A stretch of 64,000 nt of DNA, taken from positions 310,001 through 374,000 of the forward strand of contig JALIZF010001529.1 in assembly GCA_029948255.1 (NCBI GenBank), written 5' to 3'. A program made the position numbers and the translations under genes. The DNA comes from Telmatactis stephensoni. Taxonomy: Eukaryota; Cnidaria; Anthozoa; Actiniaria; Isophelliidae. Numbering within the stretch: position 1 is the stretch's first letter; each line of letters opens with the position of its first letter. A model generated the notes under the pieces. The model had not been told where the DNA came from. It worked only from the letters and a program-made list of their open reading frames with translations, and made no database searches. This document shows, piece after piece, positions 43,980-54,900 of the stretch.

Positions 43980-46046
43980 ATGTTGGTGCCAATGACAGTT
44001 ATGCTGCTGTTTCTATGGATACGCGTCTACGCCGCTGACCAATGTAGTACTGCTTATACAGGTATTTATCTCAAACTTGAGGGTCACGTGATAAAATCGC
44101 TGTCAAGCTCAGAAAGCTCCCATTGTGTTGACGAATGTGCATCTCACGGAAAGTGTCACAGCATCAACTTTGATCAAGACAAAAGAATTTGTGAGCTGAA
44201 CGACGCTAATCACTTGTCCAACCCTGAAAGTCTGGTCTACTCACATGGTTCTCAGTACTTGAACTACTTTAAGCGTCCTGTAGTCAAATGCAGCAACAAA
44301 TTTTGCAGTGAGCCACTGGTATGCAAGATGGTTGATGATGGTCTCGATTACAGCTGCGTCAAATCGTCTTCGGAAGGTAAACATAGGGAACAAAAAATAT
44401 CTTATATATAGCCTGCGTTGCTGGCGGTCTGCGGTTTTTCCTCCGCCCAAAAACCGCAGACCGCCAGCAACGCAGGCTAAAAATATCTCCCCTTCAATGA
44501 CATGACGCCGGCGTAAAATTAAAGGTTCTTAATTTAAATGTAGTGCCACATTGTCCCTCCCCCTAAGTACTAAACTAATCAAATAATCTGCAGAAAACAA
44601 CTTTTTAGCTTATTTTGTACATGTGGTAGCTCTATATGAAGGTTTACAATTCTAAAGTCATTAGAAATATAATGAATGTTTTTACGATTATTTTTCAGTT
44701 CTGAATTTCCCACGAAAGAGCATTACTAATAAAGTGGTTTTGGAGAATCCGTTTGTCAGCTTGACTGCCTTTACCGTTGCATTATGGGTACAAGCGGATC
44801 CAAGTACCCCAGAGCATACGCCTTTTTCTTACGCAACGGCCAAACAATACAATGAAATTACGATATTTCTTCGTAAAACAGGCATATTTCGTTTAGGCGG
44901 GACTTCGTTGAACGATTTAAAGTAAGTTTAGGCCCAAATAGAATGTTGCCTGCGTGGACAGTCGAACAAATTTACATTTACTGCAAGTTTTTTTTTTAAA
45001 GTTTCTTACCTTAATTGCCGGTAATAATTCTCAGACAGCGGGTGACTGAAAATGTTAAAATATGGCGGGTGGCCAGTCTACACGTTCAAATTCATGTGTG
45101 ACAAAATTTTCGCTGCGCTCGTAATTCCACTTGAGTTTTGAACATTTTATAGCGTCAAGAGTGTGTCAATAAGAGGACAGACAACTCAAAACCATGTAAA
45201 TGTGCAGACGGGTCTTGTATGCATGAGCAGGGGAGGTTGCGCAACAGTTCGCAATGCACGATGGTAAACACAGTTTTAAGCCTTCATTTAAACTCAGCTG
45301 TTAAAGAGTGAGATCAAAGCAAACGAGCTTCTGAAGCGCCCCAAAAACTATTTTCGATTGGAAAATTGTCGCTAGTTTTGTGTAAACAGGTAAAAATTTT
45401 CGAGTTTTGTGAGACTTGGTGGCTTCATGAATTGCTCGCATTTTGATTGGTTAAATTTCGCACGTGACCAATGCCCAACCTCCTCTGATGCATATGCAAA
45501 TTTTATACAACAAGCTTTATCAGTTTGACATTTTTTGTTCGTGTAGCCAAGTTCATATAAAAATGCATTTCTCATACGAAACTGTAGACGTGTTAACGAA
45601 GCATGCATTTCAATTTCTTCCAAGTTTTAGCAATATCTTTCTTATTTCTGTACTCCAGCACAAACAAAATTATTGTAGACGCCAAATGGCACCATCTTTG
45701 CATATCCTGGGAAAATGTACAGGGCGAACTAAACATCTACATTGATGGTCTTGTAGTAAAGTCAAAGAAAACTTTCAAGATTGGTCATGTTATCAAAAAG
45801 GGTGCGATTGTTCTTGGACAAGAGCAGGACAGCTACATAGGAGGATTTAAGTCAAGCGAAAGCCTTCAAGGAAACCTGACGAGTGTTAACATGTGGGACA
45901 GGGTCCTTACAGCACAAGAGATATCTAACCTGGCTAAATCATGCACAGCAGGGGAGGGGAACATCGTCAAGTGGGCTGATCTCAAGGATAAAAGAAAAGG
46001 AGATGTCAAGCTGATTAACACTTCTGCATGTGGTCCTGGCTTGTAA
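43980..46046 (+). CDS. secreted PAN/apple + pentraxin protein, 3 exons
   Basis: Exons 43980-44376, 44699-44921 and 45659-46046 join in frame to 1,008 nt (335 aa, TAA). The chosen ATG starts a hydrophobic signal peptide (MLVPMTVMLLFLWIRVYA); an in-frame ATG further upstream (43824) would bury it. Residues about 22-130 form a cysteine-rich PAN/apple-like domain (CVDECASHGKCHSINFD, CELND, then CSNKFCSEPLVC). Residues about 133-335 are a pentraxin/LamG fold: FTVALWVQAD, the pentraxin signature HLCISW, GELNIYIDGL, and the calcium-site LGQEQDSY-GGF followed by LTSVNMWDRVL as in C-reactive protein. Such lectin-like proteins are secreted and bind phosphocholine or glycans with Ca2+. Its function here is unknown; immunity, symbiont recognition or matrix roles are possible. 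Confidence 0.88.
44409..44479. repeat. perfect 31-bp-arm hairpin, AGCCTGCG ends, intronic
   Basis: TAGCCTGCGTTGCTGGCGGT and CTGCGGTTTTT pair perfectly with their inverted copy across a 9-base loop. It starts 32 bp after the exon 1 donor of the PAN-pentraxin gene and shares AGCCTGCG ends with 27932-28050. Confidence 0.85.
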
Positions 46047-46502
46047 TTAGTTAAACAGACAAAATTGAACACTTCTCTCCACTGAATATAAACTTTAATG
46101 ATAACTGGTTGAAACTAAAGAGTAGATGATAAATTCACTGTCCTCGGAGTGACAGTCCGCGAATACAGACAATTCTTCCAGGGGGAGGGGGAGGGGTGTT
46201 GTACTTCCTATATAAGTTATGTCAGCGTTTTGATCTGAAATAGTAAGGTAAACTTTTAAGAACCTAATTGTCATTCTTGCCTGAAGTAGGATATATTTCA
46301 TGATGAGAAAATCACCTTAATGTCTGAAATAGTTTCATCAAGCGAACCACATACCTCCGCTCAAATGTGCGGGGAGTACACTCTCTTCCCCCCCCCCCCC
46401 CCCCTCCTCCCCCTGGTGTTTCTTCATAGTACTGTCGAGGTATTTTTACAATGTACAGAGGACGGCTGTATTTGCAGGCCGTGACTATCAGAGGTGTCAG
46501 AA

Positions 46503-46945
46503 ATACACCTATTTCAATAAATGTTGTCGGAAGAATAGCCTCGAGCCTACGCGACTCAATAGAAAGGAATCATGGGTAGAATTTGATAACGTTAAAAAAT
46601 TACACAAATATCCTTATGACAAATCTACAGCGGTGGCCAAAAGTCTTCGAACACTTCCCTGTACAATGACCCCCTTTCCCCTATTCAATGTTGGCTGGTT
46701 TGCCGTCGCGCGCTGGACTTCCAATTAAAAGTTAACCAACATTGATTTGGGGGAGCGGGGGTGTTCGAACGATTTTTGGCCGCCGCTGTAGCTTGGCTGC
46801 CCTTACCTTATACGCCAAAGAACTTCATTTGTTGATGCTAAAATCAACACCAAACGGAGTTGGGCAATTACCCATACTCCTTTACGGTCTAGTCGCGTAG
46901 GCTTGAGGCCTCTCATACAACAACATTTATTTAAATAGGTGTATA
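46503..46945. mobile_element. foldback element hosting a nested MITE
   Basis: ATACACCTATTTCAATAAAT, GTTGTCGG and CTCGAGCCTACGCGACT at the left are mirrored by AGTCGCGTAGGCTTGAGG and ACAACATTTATTTAAATAGG at the right. The arms are about 55-60 bp and are now separated by an inserted element at 46628-46788. Confidence 0.7.
46628..46788. mobile_element. Tc1/mariner-type MITE with TA target duplication
   Basis: CAGCGGTGGCCAAAAGTCTT and TCGAACAC at the left are inverted at the right (GTGTTCGAAC, TTTTTGGCCGCCGCTG). TA lies immediately outside both ends (46626-46627 and 46789-46790). The CAG-start TIR with GGCCAAAA and TA duplication is characteristic of Tc1/mariner derivatives. Non-coding, 161 bp. 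Confidence 0.75.
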
Positions 46946-48306
46946 TAGAATCACAATTTCACTGTAATCATTGACTGTATTTGCAATTTTAGCAACGCTG
47001 TTCACGTTCAGGCTTTCGATTTCATCGAAAAAAAATCGTACAATGGTCTATGGGACACTCGAGTTGATTCCAAGAATGATGAAGTACATAAAGTCTGACG
47101 ATTTGTGTTTAATTTTAAACTGATTTCTTTTACAAACTGATAACACCGAAAGATTATACTCATATCTAATTTTTTTAGACTTAGATAAAGGAAAAATTGC
47201 GCAAAAACGCGATTTGGAAGGGGGAAGAATTACCTTGTGTAAGCTGTGAAGAGGATGGTTAGTGAAAATACCCGGAGAGCATACCGTTAAAAGCATTGCT
47301 CAACCATCGGGGTGAGAATTTCTGAACAACTCTTTCTGGGATGGGATGGAATGACAGTAACTGTTAGTTTCTTCAACTGAAATTGATTTGAACACGATCA
47401 TGCGGTGGATGTCTATTGCAAGCAAGCAATGCTGGTTGTGTACTAGTTGTCTTGTGTAAATAATTTGTATACAGTTCACTGATACACTTGTGATACGCTA
47501 GAATAGAAATTCAGGGCTGTCAACTCTCCTGGATAATCCGGGTGTCTTCAGATTTTGGACCATATCTTCCAGTCTCAAGATTAGAGCCTCAAATCTCACG
47601 GATAATCGCTCGAATCTTGAAATCGCGGCCAATTTAACCGAAATATCGTTTTCGATATCCTTCCTCCTCAACTGAACACAAAAATCGACCTAGGGAAAAG
47701 GATAGTAAAGCCTGGCGTTGCGCGTACGTGTTCCCTCAAAGACGCCCCCCCCCCCCCCCCCTGCTGCTGAGCCTGAAAATCAACCAAACTTAAGAAAAAA
47801 ATGGCGATCTTCAGATACGGATGCCTTGGGGGTTGACAGCCGTGGAAATTACCCTGGGCATAGGGATGACAAAAAGGCATTTCAAACATATTGTGTCGTT
47901 CATGCGGGCTTCCTGTGTTCTGGGTTTCCTGTTTACCGAAAAGCTAGGTTTCTAAGCTAATTTCAAGATGGTGGACAATGCGATGTGTTTCATCGCTACG
48001 ATATCTGCAAGTCTTGATGGAAATGTGATGGCCCAAAATTGCAGGAAAATCTCAAATCTCCGTGACTTCCAAATAAGGTAATGCGTGCCCAAATATAGAA
48101 TAGACTTCATGGCCGTGTGAACGACACATTTTTATAGAGACATGTTTGATATCCATTTTATCAGTGCATATCACTGGCTAGCTTATAGGATATCAAAATG
48201 AAATAAAAGCCATAAATATTGTGTTCACTCACCTAAAGGCTCGTGTGTATACTAGAACATGCAAGTGACTCGTGGGGTATTCCAAGGTATTCCACTCAAA
48301 ACCATT

Positions 48307-48341
<35 letters not shown>

Positions 48342-48343
48342 AC
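48307..48343 (+). repeat. (AAGC)n microsatellite
   Basis: About nine tandem AAGC repeats. Confidence 0.9.
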
Positions 48344-51007
48344 AATCTGTCACAAGTCTAACTTCCTATAGCACGTGCGTCACCCTGCGTCGGTTTCGCT
48401 GAGTTAATTTCATATCAACATGATTTGCTTTTTTCTTACCGTGGAGCAAAATGTATATTTCACGCTCCTTCAGATCGAGCTGTTCACAGCACGACCATTT
48501 ATAGGCTTTTGGCTATTTGAAGTCTACTTGTTTTGTCTCCAAGAATCCAGAGTTATCACATCACCCAGCCCTGTCGCCCCAATCTTTCCTTTTTACCTTT
48601 TATGCCCCGAATTCCTTATGGTAAATAATTGAACAAAAGTTAATGAAAACTGATTTTCAGCATAAACACTGCCATTTGATTTCCAGACAAAAAAGTTCAG
48701 TTTTTAATTTAAAAAGTCTCGAAATTGCAATCGAAAGAAATCAGTAAATTTGTATTGTATTTGAAAGCGCAATCTTTTCTCACGACTATTCCTGAATTCT
48801 TTTCTTCAAACATCTTATCTATATAAGTTAATAAATGGAATTTATTACTACATCTTACCTATATTTACAAGCTATATTTTCTTGTTTAATCAGCTTGTCA
48901 GTTTCTACGAATATTTCAGTCTCTTCCTTGCCGGGGCGTTCTTCTCGAACTTTCCATTTCTTTTAACCGCAAATGAAACCAGTTAGCGTGCGTTCGATCG
49001 ACGTACGTATTCCGCAACTGAGAATACAAATAACAACATCCATTGATCGCTGCAGAGTAGTAATTTTGCATAGTATAATGAAAATATTCCTTATCTTGTT
49101 ATAACTGATAAAGGTATAAGAAGCAATTAGTTAATGTTCTTAGTTTGCTGGAATAAGCGATGTGAAGTAACTATTCCGTGTATTTTTATTTCGGGTTTGA
49201 CTGAAGAGTGGATGTACAGTACTTGATGCATGTTTCACTACAATCCTCGCCAATTTGCAATTGACACACTTTATTAACAAACATAGTTGCAAACGAGGAG
49301 GAATTTAGTAAGAATCGTATAATTTTTTGCCAGTTGTGTCATTCAAATAGGCTGAAGTTCACTCTTGTGTTGACATCAATTATAGGACGATTCGTTGTTT
49401 ATTGTAATAAAAGTGAAGTCCACTTCAGTCCGATCTGATAATATGGATGTGGTTGAGTAACAGCGCATAATGCGGTCAGCGCGAGACGAGCTATAGGCCC
49501 TAAACAAACAGTTTACAGTTGGATAGGTGTGTCCATTTGATAAGGAAACCGAGATTAAGGGACAGCTGGCTGACAGAGCGTACCATCCATAATCACTTTA
49601 ATTAACAAATTAAGAACAACAATCTTGATAACTAGAACCTAAATCATAATTTAACTACAGTTCAAGTCACGATGTTGAAGTTTGTTTTCCCATTTGTTGG
49701 CACCGGAACTTTTTGGCTTCATTTTTTGCTATCAAACAGCTACTCAAACAGGGCTGTCACTTGCGGCGTCTTTGGCACTGCAGGGGATACGAAGCTTCGC
49801 ACGTCCTGATGCGAAAACGCTTGGCTTCCATGTCTAATGTGATACGTAGTAGTTTACTTTGTGTAATTAATTCTTTCGAAAACTTCTTTTCTATATTCAT
49901 GATTTAGAAAAGGTGTCATGCAAGCGATAAATTATTCATAATTAACTTAAAAATAGGCAATTCCACAGAGAGAAATTTCCGTCCAATTTTCTTGTCAAGT
50001 AAGATTAAAGTAGTTGCCAATCGACTAGTGGAAACAATTTAACTTTGCAAATTTGTAACTTTCAGTTTTGTGTTAAGTAGTCATTACTTCGACTCAACTG
50101 AATCTCGTCAGTCACTTCACATATAGCACGCCGGCGAACTTTGGATAAAACAGCGAACTATTTTTTCGTTCATGTTTTAGTACTCGCTCGAAGGCAGAAC
50201 TTCAAATTTGAAATCAGTTGTAATTTCACTTATTTCAGCTGTAGTCTTTCATGAATACGAATAATTGTATATAAATGTAACATCATTTTATTTCACTAAT
50301 AAGTCAGCAAGGACCCGCACGAATATCACCGCAACAACATGAAACGATTTGTTAATCAAATACCGTCATTTTATTACATTTTTGACAATCTAGGATATGG
50401 TAAATACTCAGCATTTAGGAAATTATATTGCAAGACAATATATAAAACTTGAAGTTAAGAATTAACTAAGGTATGCCGAGACAATGCTCAATGTACAATG
50501 GACGTCTTTATCAGACTATGTTTTGCATTCATTCAAATTTTTTTGTTATTTTCAGTGGTTATATTTTATCCATAAACAACTGAAGGTTTGAATGATGATA
50601 TAACTTATAATTTTGACTTATAAGTTAAAAACGTTACTAAAGTAACTGATATCAGTACTGAACGACAGCCAGCTCGTCAGCTTCTGTTCATTCTGTCATT
50701 TGTACGTTTTTCGAGTGTAATACAATACAACATTCTTTGTGGCCATTCGTTTTTCCCGGTAGAGACAGACAGTAATGTTCGATCATTCAGTAATGATTTG
50801 AATACGAATCGCTCAATTTTTTGTCTTTCTTAATTGCTATATCCATGAGATATAACAGTAACAGATATAGAAGTAACGATATCTCTTTCTGTTTCTGTTC
50901 AAATGACGCTTTCAATTATTCTAGTATAGGCTGTAGGATTCCAGCTCCTTGTTTGACAACCACATTGACCATCTTGTTTACTAGCTGAAAGCAAGTAGCC
51001 TGAATTT

Positions 51008-51970
51008 TTAACCAGCGCTGTCGTTGTTTCGGTCACTGACAGTACTGTTCCCACATCCAAACAATTCTTTGACGTGGGTTTTAATGCGAGGATTCTCGAA
51101 ACAAAACAATGTCCCCTTTATTGATGTTCCAGCTAGGCCGAAGGTGAGCGTAATAAAATGAAACGGAACTTCCATAACATAGAATCCAGTGCTACCCGCG
51201 AGGTTTGTCGCTACAGATACTAGAACGTAAGGGAACCAGCAACAACCGTGAACCACAACCATATTTAACATAGATTTTTGAATTTCTAGTTCCTTTCCAC
51301 GGAGGGCTTTTTTGGTACAATATTGATAAAGGGCTCCAGTTTTAGGACTCATCTTTTCAGGTTGAAAACATATAATGTCAAAAATGTGCGCGAAAATCGT
51401 TGCAGCCAATGGCAAGAAGAAAAAAAATACAAGCATGTACATTGTAAACCAAATATTTGTTACAAAATCAGGAACGCACATAATTTCGGGAGCAGGCTGC
51501 CACGCGAGATTTTGAGGAAGACACAGTAGTACACTGAGAATCCATGCTAGTAAAACCCAAGTACAACATCGATGCTCTGTAAATACACGTTTGTGGGTCT
51601 CATGGCCTACCAAAGCGGTATGCCTATACGCAGATGATAGCATCAAGAACAATACCGGGCCAATGATATCTATAAAACACATGGATGCGTTGAGCTTACA
51701 GACGATTCCGTTGTCGAACTTATCGTCGTGAATGGCTGTTAAAATCCAAAATGGGATGGTAATAACAGTTGTCAGCAAATCGATTACAGTGGCTTGTAAA
51801 ACAAACAATTCGTAACCCTTCCTTCTTTTCCAGTACTTGCAAATTATCACGACGATAAGCGCGTTGGTGGCAAGCGACGTTAAGCCAATGATAGTCAACA
51901 CCGATACGAAAGGAACAGCAACGTTTAGCCTCACTCGTAGTGGATTGCTTCCTCTCGTGGTTGCGTTCAT
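51008..51970 (-). CDS. intronless class A-like G-protein-coupled receptor
   Basis: A 320-codon single exon encodes seven hydrophobic helices (about residues 17-44, 54-78, 91-115, 135-155, 172-200, 238-262 and 270-292) with a glycosylation site NATT at the N-terminus. Class A landmarks: TM1 TNALIV (N), TM2 ATVIDLL (D), C91 at the top of TM3 with a partner in MCVPDF of loop 2, TM4 LAWILS (W), TM5 FFFLPLAATIF (P), TM6 CCWFPY (CWxP). The TM3 DRY motif is replaced by YRH, and no NPxxY is evident in TM7 (TSIKGTLF). Cnidarians carry many lineage-expanded orphan receptors of this kind. The ligand cannot be inferred. Loss of DRY/NPxxY may mean altered or absent G-protein coupling. Confidence 0.88.
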   Translation of the reverse strand: MNATTRGSNPLRVRLNVAVPFVSVLTIIGLTSLATNALIVVIICKYWKRRKGYELFVLQATVIDLLTTVITIPFWILTAIHDDKFDNGIVCKLNASMCFIDIIGPVLFLMLSSAYRHTALVGHETHKRVFTEHRCCTWVLLAWILSVLLCLPQNLAWQPAPEIMCVPDFVTNIWFTMYMLVFFFFLPLAATIFAHIFDIICFQPEKMSPKTGALYQYCTKKALRGKELEIQKSMLNMVVVHGCCWFPYVLVSVATNLAGSTGFYVMEVPFHFITLTFGLAGTSIKGTLFCFENPRIKTHVKELFGCGNSTVSDRNNDSAG

Positions 51971-54900
51971 GCCGGCTTTCCTGATTCCAAGATTCCAATG
52001 AGGCAGTTAGAAGCAATCAAGAAACATTTGAGCCGAGTGATTTGTTATGCACTACTAAACATGTTTTAATAGTTAGTTACAGGTGCATTTTACAACATGG
52101 AGCAGGTGGTTAAGGGCGCCGCGCCAAATCAAAGTACATGAAGCTCCACTGATTGGATGAAATTCCCCACGAAACCAATGTGCACAGTGACGTCATTGCG
52201 TGGTTGTCTAGACAACTGACTCACCTCTTTTAATACCATGTTATTCCCACCCTCTGACTTTATCCAACCTTCTTTGTCTTCTTGCATAAACAAAAACTTC
52301 ATAATTGAACTTAAATGAAATGCGCTCCAAGACATCGGACACAAAATGAATATTGCCTTAATAAATATGTATTCGAGAACTAATTTCAATTAAATCTCTG
52401 AAATAAACGACAGCAAAACTGTTCGCTCTGACCTCAGTGTTTACTTTACTGTTCAACTTCTTATAGCGTATTGACTTTGCTAAAGAGAGCAAAATTCTAA
52501 AGTAAAGAGGAACGAGAACTTCGTGAAAATCTAACCGCCAATTAAGCTAGTTTTCCCATTTTACATAAGCCACAAAGGTAATTTAACCTGAGCTCGGTGG
52601 TTGGTTGTGTTGAGTGCACGTATGAATCCAAATCCACCTGCTAACAATGCACACAAATTAAACTTGTTTAAATTAAGAAAAAGATGCGCGAAAACGTTCT
52701 GTTGGAAGCTCCCAAGTATGACACCAAAGAAAAGAAGATAATAAGCCAAGGACGTTGGTGGCGAGAAAAATATTAATTGAAAGGAGGAGAGACAATAGTC
52801 ACTTTCCGAGTTTTATAAAATTGAGTTGAGTATAGACTTTCATCCGTTTAGTGGCTATTTTTTCAAACTGAAACACTAGTTGTATCGTTTAGTTTCTGAA
52901 ACATTGTGTATTTGAGCTCAGTAAATTGGAAAAGCTTTGAATTAAGCTTGCGTCGATTTAATTTTGAGCCAGTAAGGTGTGGGTTTGCATAATTCATAGA
53001 AATTAAGAAGCGTAGTACGGCAATATTTCTTATCCTTGCTAAATTACTTTAGAATTGCTTGAAGTTATACAGTTTCATATTGGCGAAAATATGAGAAAAG
53101 CAAAACATTTTTATTTAATTATTTACTAATACTCAACAACTAGGTGTTTTCGCATCTGAAATGATTCGCTGTCTTCTTCATCTATTTTTCATCGCTCGCT
53201 CTTGTTCATAAACACCTATCACTGAGTCAAATCTGACGCATTGCCAAAAGTATTCTCCAGTTGTATTAAAGTACGACTTATAAGTCTTGCAGCGGAAATC
53301 AAAATATTGCACAAAACAATAAAAATAACCTTACAGAAAATATAGATGAAAATCCGGTAATTCTTTATAATATGCGGTCTGATAATCGATTACATACAAT
53401 GGCAATCGATACCGCATTCTGTTTTTATGTATTTTATTTATTTATTTTCAAGGTATTATTACCCGACGCCTTTGTTGTGTGGAAAAGGGGATATTTCTAA
53501 CCGCCGTTTATGAGAGAAGCTTACCGGAGGCTATATAAAGAAATGTTTCATAATTGCTGGAGGGCCCTCAGTTTGATCGTCGCAGGATACGTGAAATAAA
53601 TACCAAATTATAAAAAGCCAGCTGTTCGGTGATGTACTAAGTTGCCTCGTAACAATATACTATTTGTGTTGAAAGTTGAAACTTTTCATTTTTAACTTGC
53701 ATTTTCGGTGATGCAGAACTTTTCTTATAATTCCTAAATCGCGGGCGGGGCAACAAACCTTACCAGACACATCACCGCCGGTAGCAGGAATCAAATTACG
53801 ACAATAGACAACTTTTCTGGATTTAGATAATTAATTATTGAACAGTGGTATGGTACGGTAATAAACAATATATTGAACAATCCTGTAATGAATTCCGTTA
53901 AGCCGGTTTTAGGTCTGCACTTAGAATACATGCCATCGTACTTGTGGATGTTCTAACGAGCCTCATTACTCAACGCCTTGGTGAAAATTGCCAAGAGAAA
54001 GCGGTGCGGTTGAGAGTGAGGGAAACGCGCTTGACTGCACGCGTTTTGGGCGCGAAAATAATAATAATAATAAAAAAAAAACAGGACAATTTTTGACTTT
54101 GACCTGAGTGGGTATCTTTTTAACCAATTTTGGTCTAGAAATTAACGGATAATAACGGATGCTGTTATAATCTCAAATCTCAGGAGTTTGTTTGTAAGGT
54201 TACCTCACTGTTATAGTGGATATAGATTATTAAAGAATTAATTCTGAATTGAAACACTAATTGTTGAGCAGCATTGAAACTAATACTTTTTCGATTTTTT
54301 TGGTCGACGAAGGAAATTCAAAACACATCCAGTTTCACATGAAAAGCCTAACTTGGAATAACATTCGCTGGGACGACAACAAGGATATGAGAGGCAGCTG
54401 GCTCTCAGAAAGGGACGGGGAAAGGAGAGAGGAAATGGGGAGAGGAAGAAAGGAAAAAAGGCAGGGAAAACGAAGAAAACGAGTCAGTAGAGGCCTGAAT
54501 TTTGAGTTTTATTCCGTAATTTTGTAAATAAGCCAAGGGTATAAGATACTTGTGTGTACAGCCAGTTGTAAATAAATCGTACAGGTTACTATCCAAGATA
54601 TGACTGAAGACGATCCCAAACAATCAAGAGCAGGAGTGTTCATAATTTTGCATATTGCGACTTGTCACTGAAGTTTTGAATAAAAAGGAATGAAGAATTA
54701 CCAATGACCATGTTCATAATTTATGATAATAAAACTCCAAACAACTGGCCGGGGTCAACTAGTCTTGTTTGTGGTGTGAAGTCAATGAGGTAGGTATAGA
54801 ACAGTCTCAAGATCTCTCAAGAAACAATTTTTTTTCTCGTAAAATATTCATAAACGAACTAAGACACAAGAAAGTGTTTGTGTCAATTTAATACATGAGA

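Larger units (their letters stand above)
46047..51007. other. intergenic region, nested MITEs and simple repeats
   Basis: No coding exon is recognised on either strand. It contains poly-C tracts (46388-46404 and near 47746-47761), a foldback element with another element nested in it (46503-46945), a GGGCTTCCTGTG motif at about 47906 and an AAGC microsatellite (48307-48343). From about 48.4 to 51 kb it is AT-rich unique-looking sequence in which I see nothing definable. Confidence 0.45.
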
